64,000 nt of DNA from Naganishia liquefaciens (lineage: Eukaryota; Basidiomycota; Tremellomycetes; Filobasidiales; Filobasidiaceae). The DNA lies in NCBI GenBank assembly GCA_013423385.1, contig BLZA01000030.1:947168-1011167 (forward strand). The letters run 5' to 3'. The position numbers and the translations under genes are program-made. The notes beneath the pieces are model-generated. The model had not been told where the DNA came from and searched no databases. It worked only from the letters and a program-made list of their open reading frames with translations. Below are positions 13,229-24,927 of this stretch, piece after piece; positions within the stretch are counted from its first letter, which is position 1, and every line of letters starts with the position of its first letter.

Positions 13229-13239
13229 TTACTTCTGTA
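13210..13239. repeat. 12-bp direct repeat spanning the NDUFA8 stop codon
   Basis: TTTACTTCTGTA occurs at 13210-13221 and again at 13228-13239, separated by the palindrome TGCGCA. On the coding strand the copy at 13228-13239 contains the last codons (ACAGAAG), the stop TAA and one further base; the downstream copy repeats this sequence. Confidence 0.9.
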
Positions 13240-14038
13240 CACGCGTAAAGATTGGTCGTGCCTTTTCGTGGACGGGCACCTGGCCTTCCGGCGAGCCCGG
13301 GATGGTCTTCTTCAAGCCCTGGAGGATGGAAGAAAGTGTCGGTAGTCAGCAAAATTCGATAGGTCTCATACGGATGCGAGGCGACTGACAAGCTTGTCGA
13401 GAAGGCACGAGTTCAATGCTGTCTCGTCAGTTCGGCAAGCCTGGAAGTACTGGATGTACAGATCGAGAATGAGAAATCGAGCGGGACAGAACCGGTACGG
13501 AGCACGAGGTACAAACCTGGTTGTTCTTCTCCAGACACTGCCAGTGCTTTTCAAATTCCGTGTTGCAGTTGTCTCTGATTTTTCTTATTCTGATTCATTC
13601 GACGTTGCGGATTTCACAAGAATGAGAGGATGTAGGTAGCAGGGCTTGCATAAGTTCCTGACTGGCAGCTTGCCATTCCGATCCCTGCCTGCACTCACAA
13701 CTCCTGGGCGCATCGAGTCACCTTGCGTCCCTCCTTCAAGCAATGAGCAGGGTCCCGGCTCTCCTGCTTGCAGAGCATAAAGTCCTCTATAAAGGCAAAG
13801 CGATCGAACAACGATTTCCGGTCAGCGATTCGACCTTTTGACGCCTGATTATTCTGTCGTCCGACAACGTCAACTACGCACCATTGACCTCCTTGCAGTA
13901 CTCTCCGATAGCAAAAGACGCCGATTTGAGCGGAGCCGAGGTGACGCCCACTTCGTCTACGGCCGGTATCGAGGACGGCAGCGGGCTGGGCTCGACGTAG
14001 GGCACATCCTCGAACGTGGCGGATCTGTGGGAAGCCAT
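13229..14038 (-). CDS. NDUFA8: NADH:ubiquinone oxidoreductase subunit NDUFA8 (Neurospora 20.8 kDa type)
   Basis: Accessory subunit of mitochondrial complex I in the intermembrane-space part of the proximal membrane arm. Seen: ATG at 14038 (MASHRSATFEDVPYVEPSPL). Exon 1 is 13882-14038, exon 2 is 13699-13786 (DFMLCKQESRDPAHCLKEGR), exon 3 carries KIRDNCNTEFEKHWQCLEKN, then ELNSCLLDKL, and the last exon gives GLKKTIPGSPEGQVPVHEK and ARPIFTRVQK before TAA at 13229-13231. The paired cysteine motifs are the twin CX9C-type helices of this family, imported by the Mia40 route. The C-terminal GLKKTIPG/PIFTRVQK block is diagnostic for fungal members. It is head-to-head with NDUFS3, 276 bp apart. No mitochondrial presequence is expected or seen. 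The exact acceptor of exon 3 (after AATAAG) is inferred from the frame. Confidence 0.93.
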
Positions 14039-14314
14039 GATTTGCGCTCTATGGGACGCGGACGGTGAACAGAAGTGCCAGTGCCAGACCACTTTTGCGA
14101 AGGTGTATATCGTCTTACCATCTTGGCCGTCGGCAACGCAGCAGCACGCTGGGATTAGCTAAGCGCACCCCGCGCTGGACCGCGCAGCAAAGGCGCGGCG
14201 GGAAGCGCGGCCCAATGGACGAACCCGCGATCGTTCATTTCGACGACGGGCTCGTACAAGTCGACGATCGCCAGACCCAGGAGACGATTCCCGTTCAGCT
14301 CCCCAAGCGTCATC
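14039..14314. promoter_or_regulatory. Shared bidirectional promoter of two complex I genes
   Basis: 276 bases separate the NDUFA8 and NDUFS3 start codons, so both promoters must lie here. A CCAAT box is present at 14212-14216 (plus strand). Known: the HAP/CBF complex binds CCAAT and drives respiratory genes in many fungi. That it acts here is inference; CCAAT is common by chance. Confidence 0.7.
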
Positions 14315-15404
<1,090 letters not shown>

Positions 15405-16135
15405 GCGTGAAGAGCAATGTCAAATGTATCTATGTACCGGATCAGATAGATCATCAGGCCGAGATTCGACTAGGTGCCCAGGACGCATGACCTGTCGGGA
15501 TGAATGTCGAGCATGAAAGAGCACGTGTCGCGTCGCTTGTGCTACCACTACGTTCCCACCCATTCTCGCAGTACCCTCCCTCCATTAGGCCGCCATCCGA
15601 TCCTGTCGAGTCTTGCAGGTCCAGTGAAAATTGTCAATGTCCGAATCTAAGCTGGAGCAAGAAGCAGCATCTATCCATCTCGTCTCAGCGTGTATAGGCA
15701 GTTGCAACATTGCGACAGCTCTTGGAGTGCAGCCAGACGCGCTGAACGGAATCTAATCCCCTAAATAGCATGCAGCAGCAGGCTGTGCGCTCGATTGGCG
15801 CGACGTATCACAACCGAGTGAACAGTGGTATGCTCGGGTTCAGTCACGCCTTTATCTTCTCTCTCTCAACATAGACGACACTCTAGGACACTCCGTTCAT
15901 ACCTCCCTGATACGCCTCGCCACCCTTTGCCGTTCGGGAGAGACCACCATCCTTTCTGGCGATCTGAGACAGGAGTGCTTTTTTCTTCCCGTCGACAGCT
16001 CCGTCGACCCTGCAACGGACGTTTCATCGCTTTCATCGCTCCGCCCGACAGTGTTGACGACTTCTTGAAACGTCCACTGATAACCGGGCTGAACGCATTT
16101 GATCGGACATCCAGCTACCTCCAAGACGTCGCGAC
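15405..16135. other. Intergenic: NDUFS3 3' flank and glyoxal oxidase promoter
   Basis: 730 bases with only short, signature-free open frames. The stretch 15800-16130 is likely promoter and 5' leader of the downstream gene. No element recognised. Confidence 0.55.
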
Positions 16136-18412
16136 ATGGCCCGAACATCACGGCAGCACCGCTTCTCGCGTCTCGGTGCATTATCCTACGGTCTCCTCCA
16201 GGCATCGACAACCCTTCTCCAGCCGGTCAATGCACAAAAGGCTGGTACCTTTGTTGTCGTTGGCGAGTCAGGCGCAAGCGCTCAGCAACTCTTCCTGTCA
16301 AATACTGGCAAAAAGGTCTACATCATCGACAAGGCGGAAAATAATCCGGCGCAGGTCAACGGACATCCGGCATGGGCAACAGAGTACGATTTGGCCTCCA
16401 ACACGTATCGGGCGATGGATATTTTGACGAATTCGTTTTGCGCCGGCGGGACGGTTTTGGGTAATGGGACGTGGTTGAATGTTGGAGGAAACAACCCCGT
16501 AGGATATGGTGGGATCCAGGTAGATTCGTGTACGGGGCCGTTCAAGAATTGCGATGGAGGTAAGGCACTAAGGTCAGTCAAGCCTTTACATGCCGTCTTT
16601 GAGCAACACTCAATCTCCCGATTCCACACAGAATACTAGATTGTGAGGGCGAAGAATGCGAATGGCTGGATGATCCTGCACTCTACATGACGACCCGACG
16701 ATGGTATCCGACGCTGGAAACACTGGAGGACGGCTCGGCAATCATCATCGGCGGTTGCGAGTATGGCGGATACGTCAACTCTGACAATCAGGATAACCCG
16801 ACTTACGAGTACTGGCCGTCAAAGGGAGAACCGATAAAGCTCAACCTTCTTGCGGATGCCATGCCCGTAAATCTATTCCCCTTGACCTGGCTCCTGCCCA
16901 GTGGCAACCTATTCATCCAAGCAGAATTCAAGGCCGAAATCTTCGATTATAAGAGCAATACCGAGTACTACATCAACGACATTCCAGATGCCGTGCGGGT
17001 ATATCCAGCCTCGGCCGCGACAGCTGTGTTTCCCATGACTCCTGCAAACAACTGGACGTCCACCATCTTGTTTTGCGGCGGCACCAACTTGAAGTCGAAC
17101 CAGTGGGTGACAAACTGGCCCATTGCTAGCTATCCGGCTTCTACATCATGTGTCAAAATCACCCCCGATGTCGACATCACCTGGCAGTATGAAGACGCTC
17201 TTGACACGGGTCGAACGATGGGACAGGTAAGCTCAATTGAGATCGAGATCGGCCAACTCGCTTAACAATGCGCATTCTCAGTTTGTGAACCTCCCTGATG
17301 GAAGACTCTTCATGGCTAACGGCGCGCATAAGGGTACCGCCGGGTACGGCAATGACTCGTACGCACGACTGCTTGATGTTTCCGAATCTGTTCTCACTTT
17401 GCTCGCCGCAGATGGGCTATCGGCCAGTCTTACGCAGATGAACCCCTGACGCAAGCATGGTACGTGCTTCTTGCGGGTTCTCGCCGAGTTTTTTCATTAA
17501 GTCGATTTCGATCTAGGTACTTCGATCCAGCAGCAGCAGCCGGGACAAAGTGGTCCAAGGCGGGTGTCAGTGACGTTTGGCGACTGTATCACTCGAGCGC
17601 GACACTCCTCTTGGATGGCTCCGTTTTCGTTTCAGGTAGCAATCCCAACGCAGATTGTGAGTCGGCGTAAATCACCGCAGTCTCGTCTTCTACTGGCGCT
17701 TATTCGCGGCGCAGTCACCGACAAGGCCAACTCCCCTAGCGCTACATATCTCACAGAGTACAAGGTTGAGATCTTCTATCCCGACTAGTAAGCCGCTTCC
17801 TTAATGTCATTGCCTTGGATCCTGCTCATGCGCTATGCATTCAGCTACGACAAGACTCGTCCGGCACCTGGCGGGTTTCCAACGCAGATCAAATACGGTG
17901 GACCGTATTGGAACATGACATTGACAAAAGACGACCTCGGAGGAGATCCAATGAACATTCTCAAGACCAAGGCCGTCATGTAAGTCTGTCGAAAAGATTC
18001 CAACTTGCGGCGTTGACTGTCCTTGATGGCATGACAGTATCCGAACGGGCTTCTCCACACATGCCATGAACATGGGTCAGCGACACATAGAGCTCGAGAC
18101 AGCTTTCACAGTGAATACGGACGGTTCCGCGATTCTGCATGTATCTCAACTGCCGCCAAACGCCGCCATCCTCGGTGAGTTGATGTTATCCGCAGGACAT
18201 TGTCCAATGTTGACAACTCATTTGACGCAGCTCCGGGACCAGCAGCATTCTTCATCGTTGTCGATGGTGTGCCTTCGCAGGGAGTGATGGTCACGATCGG
18301 CGACGGGATCATCGGGCAACACAAGACGATCCCCAATGCGGAGCTCCCCTCCAATTCGATGCCAGAAAATGCTAGTTGGCGCAAGCGCTGGCAAGAGTTC
18401 ACTGACGCATAA
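16136..18412 (+). CDS. Secreted glyoxal oxidase-type copper radical oxidase (CAZy AA5)
   Basis: Predicted to oxidise small aldehydes to acids with production of hydrogen peroxide outside the cell. Seen: signal peptide-like start (RLGALSYGLLQASTTLL, cleavage probably near VNAQKAG), the Glyoxal_oxid_N region, then a DUF1929 C-terminal region, stop at 18410-18412. All copper/radical-cofactor contexts known for this family are present: NSFCAGGTVLGNGTW (thioether Cys), RRWYPTLETL (cross-linked Tyr), RLYHSSATLLLDG (axial Tyr and His) and GFSTHAMNMGQR (His). Joins supported by frame include ALR|ILDC, MGQ|FVNLPDG, GNDS|WAIGQSYADEP, QAW|YFDPAA and NAD|VTDKANS. No WSC or other carbohydrate-binding module is seen. 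The gene is convergent with the next, 173 bp apart. Whether the preferred substrate is glyoxal, methylglyoxal or another aldehyde cannot be told. Confidence 0.93.
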
Positions 18413-18585
18413 AACAGTAGCTTTGGAGGGTATTCAAAGCAGGGACCTGCTACATGGGCAAGATTCAGAGGAACGCGATAAGGAGATGCCATGTTTCTAT
18501 CCTCATATATGCGATGATATTCTATCTTTCAGAAGACATTATGCCTCATCGACTTTTGTATCTTATAAGACTGGCAAATATGCCT

Positions 18586-20126
18586 TCACTTGGAACGTTC
18601 CACAGAGAATATGCGGCGCAAAAACGGTGCTTTCTTCTTGAAGCTTACGCTAGACGTCGTTGTCGAGACTGGTCTTGTAATAGAGGAGGATCCGTCTTCA
18701 AACTCGCTGGACGTTTTGTCTGATCTGAAATCGTTGTCGAGAATGCTTTCTTGGTCGGGCGATAACCTTGGCGTCAGTGGCACTCCATCCGTTGTAGCCG
18801 TGTTGGATAGCGATGAGTGACTTGCGTTGGCACTGCTGCTGTCAAAGCTTTCGATAGCAGGAGCGAGAATAAATCGACACTGCTTGAAATCTTCCAGGAA
18901 AACGTTGCGCTCTTCAGCTTGACTGCCTGTCCTGGCATTCCACCACAAACTGTTACTGAGGATAATTTCCAGACCCGTCACAGGGTAACGATCTTCCTGG
19001 CGTTGCATTTTACGATCCATGGTTCTGCGCCCGACTAGAAAAGCACGAGGTCCCTGGCGGTGAGACTCCGCTACAGAGATTGCTGAGAAGAGATACGTCT
19101 GCAGTGTTCGAAGGAGATTGGCTGGATAATGTTCCGGCAGGACGTATATGAGGCGGGTTCGTATGTCGTTGCTTTCGACGTCATTTCCGTCTTGCTCCGA
19201 CGATCGTCCAGGTTCCTGTAACATCGGACTGATGGCCGTTGTCACGTCGCAGAATTTGCGCAACAGTGCGTGAAAATTCGCCTCGGTATCTCTGATCTGC
19301 TGTGACGGCAGATAGGAAATAATGGCGTCGATCTTGTCGGATCCATGTGCTTCATCCTTCGTGTCGCCGTAGGAAAGAGACAACAAGCTGAAACTTCTCG
19401 ATTTCCTAAACTCCTGCGGTCTGCTCTTTGAGTTACGGTTGGCGTCGGAACCGCGACTACTCCTCACGGACGGAGTCGAAATTTGCGCCATCTTTCGCGT
19501 GGTCCGCCATGTTTTCGCCAACTTCCTTGCTTCCCGTATCAAACTTCGGTATTCGTCCACGGGATCGCTACTCAATTCGACATCGACGAACGGTAAATCC
19601 CAGAATTCGACGACTTTATCGGAGTTGTCGACGGCTGATATCCTCGTTGGATCATCGTCGCTGGTCCTCGGCGCTAAGGAATCGCTCGGAGCCAAGATGA
19701 ACAGCGTATTGGAAAAATTGCCAGATGTAGTGATGACCCGTCTGGTGGTGAATGGCATGTCTAAGCATTGTAGATGCGTGAGTCAATATGCCCACTTGCC
19801 ATGGACGAAAGCTTACCACCGAAGACCAATATAACCCGCCGTTTCTCTCCAAATACTTCTAACCCGATATCCATTTCGTTGACGTTGACAACCCATTCTC
19901 CGCACGGCGCTCGGTCCACGACTTCCTTTCCTTTCCCCTTGTAACTTCTGTTTCCGGAACTGCTCGGTATCAATCCAGGCCTGCTCGACTCCCCGATATG
20001 AACCGCTGGTAGCGAGTGAGACGAGCGATGATGTGCTGATCTCTTGATCGACTTCTGCTTTTCCAGGAGCTCATCCTCCGGTACCGATGCGAGACAAGTG
20101 TTTCGATATGCCAACGCGGTCGGCAT
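18586..20126 (-). CDS. Serine-rich protein of unknown function
   Basis: I do not recognise this family. Seen: two exons. Exon 1 starts at ATG 20126 (MPTALAYRNTCLASVPEDEL) and reaches EKRRVILVFG; exon 2 continues DMPFTTRRVITTSGNFSNTL and runs open to the stop at 18586, about 490 residues in total. The ordered core seems to be EWVVNVNEMDIGLEVFGE, RRVILVFG, NTLFILAPSDS, then DKIDAIISYLPSQQIRDTE with FHALLRKFCDVTT and RTRLIYVLPEHYPANLLRTL. The alternation of short beta-like strands and helices (VILVFG, AIISYLP, LIYVLPE) hints at an alpha/beta fold. The tail is Ser/Thr-rich and basic (SFKKKAPFLRRIFSVERSK). No membrane segment or signal peptide. It is convergent with the glyoxal oxidase. Confidence 0.75.
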
Positions 20127-21878
20127 CTTGAAGTACGCTGAGATATGCGATAGCCCGTCGGTCTTATGAGAGTCAGATCCAAGTGAACGGTGCGTCGGAA
20201 TTCATGCCACTCACTTATCTTCTGGCACGATATGTATAGTACACAGAAGGCATCTGTGCGACGAAGAGTAATGCACGAACCATCATATTAGTGCCTTTAT
20301 TCTAGGACTTTCCCTTGGCGACCCGCCTGGGATCTGAAGGCTGCTCACCTAGAAGTGGACCTCCTAGCTGTGGAGTAGTGATCTCGATTTACCAACGTAC
20401 CAGACTTGAGTTTACGAGAAAGTGAATGACGGGAGCTACGACGAGCGTGATAGATGACGGTCGTCGACCAGTAACAGAAAGGCCACGATAGACTGCGGAT
20501 TGTGTCTTTAGGCAATCGACAGCTTTGGTCTCGAATTTGGAGATAGCGGTCGGAGTTGAAATATGAGTGGCTGTCTGGCCGTCACCGATAGTGTCGAGCC
20601 GGGACAGTAGACTCTTTCGAGTAAGCCAAAGCCAAGCTATAGGGAGCTCTGTAGGGTCGGCGTTGAGTCACTGGACAGTGACGCTGTGACACAGCTGGAA
20701 ACTCTCGACAATGAAACGGCCGACCTGTTTATTTATAACTGCAGTGCGAATCATACATGCTGTGCTTTGCGGCACCCTATCCAACTTAACGAGCAAAGGT
20801 GTCTGCTTATGAACAGCCTTGTGAGAATATCCTAGTTCCAAACCTCCTGGTGAGTTGAGCCCTTGATAGGCGAACCACAACACTGTGTTTCCAAGACTCA
20901 GTCATCGCAACGGTTTTTTTGCGGGAGGCTTGGCCGATAAATTAGGATGTCCGCCAAGCTGAGATTGCGTGGCCCGATCGCCAGGTCAAATGTGAAGGCT
21001 GATAGGTAACGTCGGACACGAGCCTTGTTCGACCAGATGTGTAGGGATGCCACGATATCACCTTGTTCGCATTCATCGTTTTGCGTCATTGTTGTCCAAC
21101 TCAGAAAATGTCTGAGCGCGAGGTCGTGCGATCTAGCTCACGATCTACGTCCGAATCGCATTTTGAAGAAGTTGTCCCCGAACGCCTTGTCGTCACTCAC
21201 GCGACCTCGATCAATCATTATGTACAGTGTATTTACAAAGCTGTACATGTCTTCTTTTTCAAGCAAACAGGTTGAGAGCTGTCGCAAGATAATCTGTGCG
21301 GTTACGATTGGCTCGCCGTGTTAGCCGCAGCCGACTGTCCATTTAGATGGGCATCTGTGCAGGAATGGGATGATTTCAAACGAAAATCTCACCCTCCATC
21401 AAGTGCATTTTTCACGCCGACCTCTTTGCGTATATGAATTACATCGAGCTGTAGGTTGATTTCGTTGATCTCGTGGGAATTCTAGGCGTGTCAGGACTGC
21501 TATTGCAACATCGCATTATTATCGCATTGCGAACTCGAAGAAACACACACTACACCTCCTGGCACTCAATCCCCCGCAAAGTATAGCAGAGGTGCATAGG
21601 TCCGGTGAACCGTTAGCAAGAATCCATCATAGAAGTCACCATGAAAGAAACTCGATGAAAGAAGCTCACAAATAAGAACGCAAGATAATATAATGTGAGC
21701 ACCTCGCAAGGGTGCCGTCCTTCGCGGAGCTGGCATCTCGATTGCTTCAATGTTATTGCATCCGCAACGATGGGAATTAATGGTTAGCAACGAATAGTCG
21801 CTTTCAGACCCGTGAACTCAGCCTTAATAGTGAGGTCAGCATATCAGAATCGGTATACTTCTTGCTTCGCTGAACAGT
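20127..21878. other. Long intergenic region without recognised gene
   Basis: 1.75 kb between two divergent genes. Open frames on both strands stay below about 100 codons and carry no family signature. I looked for tRNA boxes, snRNA-like sequence and repeats and recognised none. It probably holds two promoters and 5' leaders; an unannotated non-coding RNA is possible. Confidence 0.5.
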
Positions 21879-23662
21879 ATGAGCGAAACCGCAAAGGCAG
21901 TCTATGTTCCTCGTGCCAAGCGCGAGGCCTTGGCGAGGGAGGCCGCGGCCAAGGCGTCTTCGGAACAAGAAGGATCCAACCCGGCTGCTCACCTCATCGC
22001 CATCTCTGAGGAAGAAACCCAGGATTGGTCTTTTGCCAGGAAGTGGTTCTTTGATCGAAGCGAGACTTTCAAGCGGCTACAGAACGTCAAGAAGCAATTC
22101 GGAGAAGATCCTAGGGTGGAAAACTTGTGAGGGTCATCGCACACTATGAGCGTACGGACGTTCACCGAGTATCGGACTACATAGATTCAACCAGCAAAGG
22201 GCGAACAGTACTCAGAATGCGCCTGTCTCTCGGCGTTTCGCAGACCAATTCTACGTAGGTCGCTCTCTCTGTCAGGATCCAGCACAAATATTTTCCGTTT
22301 GTGAAATAGGCTGATCAAGCTTCCTGGCAATAGCAATGCATGCAAGACATTGACGATACCGCTGACTCGGTCCTCACACGAAACGCGACCCGAGAAATCG
22401 ATAATTATTTGGATCTGGGTTGCTCCCCCGGGGGCTTCTCTAGCTGGGTAATGGACCAATACCCCGACGCAGTGGGGCTCGGTGTTACGCTTCCACCAGA
22501 GATCGGAGGGCTGCCGATGGTCAGCTTTCCCGAGGGAGATTACGAGGTCAAATACGCAGACTTGACAGATCTGCAACAGACAACCGACGCCATCGAGCAG
22601 CGCTTCGGTTCTGATACGGATGGCGTTGTCGATCTGGCTCTGGCTGCAGCAATCTACAGGTAAGTAACAAAGACTCCCTCCGCCGCTCTTTCTTACAACG
22701 GCTGCAGAGACATCGAGACCGCACAGCCTCGCTCGGGAAAAAAGGATGACGAGTCGTCCGCACCCCCTGGAGCACGGGCAATTTTGTCGCTGTCGCAAGT
22801 CAGCCTGATCTTGAAGCACTTGCAAGCAGGAGGGCACTTCGTCTTCGTTTTATCCAACAAACCCGACCCCATCACGATTCAGACGCTCGTTCTGCTGAGA
22901 CAATTGTTTGAACGTATCTTTCCATGCAAAGGCAAGACACTACACGGCGTCCGTTCGTCCTTCTACCTCTTCTGCGAGGCCTTCAATCGCGAAAAATATC
23001 AAAAGGACGAGGTGTCCGGAATACTCGACAAAACGATCGACTCTATGCGAGATACGGCTCGAATGATGATTCAGGAAGGAGACAGTGATTCTGCCGAATT
23101 GGATCAGGCGCTTCAACGTCTTGGGATCAATGACAACAAGAACAAGGAGTTCTTCGCAGCCGACATGATTTGGCTTCCCGAATACCAGGATCAGAACGCC
23201 CTTCTCGAAAAGGAGGGCGATTTCGTGCAGGATTTCTTCCAGAAGCTATGGCTGGGGCAAGTCAGATCCATCGAGGAGAAGATTTCCAACCTCGACAGGC
23301 AGCATTCCCACCGAAGAGGCGCTCGGTCGGATTGGATATCAAAAGGACCTTCGTTTGGTGAGCATACACGGGGCCATCAAGCCACAGATGGAAGCCAAAC
23401 TGCTGTCCTTGGCGTCGATACCTGGAGAAGGACTGGCGCATCGCCAGCTCAGGCTCCTGTACAACAGACAGAGACAGGGCAAGCGGAAGATGGTTGGCAG
23501 ATCGCCAAGGGCAAAACCGGCAGCCATGCGAAGGCGACTGGCAACTATACGGATGGTCGTAACAGCAGAAGCATTGCTGGACAGCGGAAAGAGTCCACGA
23601 CGAAAGCGTCGTCGGCGTTCAGCCAAGATCAAGGTGTCTTTGGCGGAGCTTGGAGACGGTAG
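21879..23662 (+). CDS. FtsJ/RrmJ-like SAM-dependent methyltransferase
   Basis: Putative RNA 2'-O-methyltransferase of the FtsJ fold. Seen: start MSETAKAVYVPRAKREALAR at 21879; an N-terminal helical region with DWSFARKWFFDRSETFKRL; the SAM-binding motif YLDLGCSPGGFSSWVM (near 22410); the strand DGVVDLALAA; then LSLILKHLQAGGHFVFVL-like sequence (22800-22850), which sits where FtsJ enzymes carry a catalytic lysine, here SNK; a coiled helical part (EVSGILDKTIDSMRDTARMM); and a Gln/Gly/Ser-rich basic tail ending VFGGAWRR. At least three introns lie between 22130 and 22710. Unlike bacterial RrmJ, which is about 210 residues, this protein has long extensions on both ends, as in several fungal FtsJ-domain proteins. 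Substrate (rRNA, cap or other RNA) is unknown. Convergent with the next gene. Confidence 0.8.
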
Positions 23663-23868
23663 ACGCTCATTCCTCAAAGTCTCGGACACATCGCTGCGAG
23701 AATGCACTGTCTTGATTCATATTATATGCCTATCTGCCACAACCGATTACAGATGAAGATAGAATGGCTTCTTCGTCATTATGCTTGAATATGCAAACCT
23801 TGATTGCATTATCCTGATCTCAAAATCAAGCGAGATGTCGTGATGATATTGTAATGTTCCGAGATATC

Positions 23869-24927
23869 TTAGTTGTTGGTGGTCTTTGAAGGAGATGCCC
23901 GAGACAAATCGCCCACAGGCAGCGAGAAGTACGAGGTGTCCTTGGTGAGCAAGCCAGCGAGAGCAATGTAGAAGGCGATGAAGGCAGTGACGATACCGAA
24001 GGCACCTCCAGCTTTGTGCACAGCCGTCTTTGCGCTGAATTCGCCCGCCATCCTGAGAGCGAGAAGCCAAATGTCAGTTACAGCGGGGCCTCGGATAATG
24101 GAGAAGAACGCACAAGAGGATGAAGGTGATGTCCAAGAAGAAGAAGAGCGAGCTCAACGCGATCGAAGCCTTCCAAGTTGAAACCCAGAAAATCTATATT
24201 GAGTGGGTTGACTTAGTTTTCGAAGACGCCACGGATTCTGTGCGAGTACTCACGAAGGTGACAATGACCCAGGACGCCAAGTAGATACCCAACGCAGAGG
24301 CCAGCTCGGACTCGTTCTCTCCGTACGCCTCGGTAATACCGAGTTGGGGGACTATAAAAGGTAAGTACGGATGATTCAGCCTTGGAAAAAGGTCTCTTAC
24401 CGTAGATAGCGCCGAATGATAGCCAGAAACCACCATATGACGAGAATGCCGTCGCAGCGAAAGTATTACCAGAGGCAAACTCCCACATGCCGGCCAACAG
24501 CTGCACCAGTCCACCGTATCCGAGAGCCATACCCAAGACGACGTTGGGGGTGTTGATGCCTCGAGCAGACACATTATACATACTGAACACACATGGTCAA
24601 TTTTCCTTTCGCGGCATATCAGGAGGCAAACTTACCTAAGGACAAAGGTTGTGGCAGCGAAACCCATCAAGCCCAAGGGTGAGGGATTGGCGAACTTTCG
24701 GTGGAAGACTGTGACGATACCATGAGCAAGCGCATTCCCTTTGTTGAGATACCCTACATACCTGGGAAAGCCGGCTGGGAATTATCGATGGGGTTACCGC
24801 CAGGAGTGATAAACCTGGCTACGCTGCCTTGGTAGTAACCTCCATTGTACTCGGAGTTGCCATTGGTCTTGTGGGCAGCGTGTTCAGAATCGGGAATGCT
24901 CTGGGCTGGCTTCGGTTCGTAGGACAT
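23869..24927 (-). CDS. GPR1/FUN34/YaaH-family acetate/ammonium transporter (Ato type)
   Basis: Plasma-membrane carrier, probably for acetate/proton symport or ammonium export as in yeast Ady2/Ato proteins. Seen: ATG at 24927 (MSYEPKPAQSIPDSEHAAHK), a short soluble N-terminus, then the family entry motif FANPSPLGLMGFAATTFVLS, six hydrophobic segments including NVVLGMALGYGGLVQLLAGM and ATAFSSYGGFWLSFGAIY, and a last segment AGGAFGIVTAFIAFYIALAG followed by LLTKDTSYFSLPVGDLSR and the end KTTNN at 23869. The NPSPLGL signature is the FUN34 hallmark that lines the substrate path. Introns interrupt at about 24740, 24630, 24400, 24240, 24180 and 24060. Expression on acetate or in starvation would be expected from the family, not shown by the sequence. 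Confidence 0.93.
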
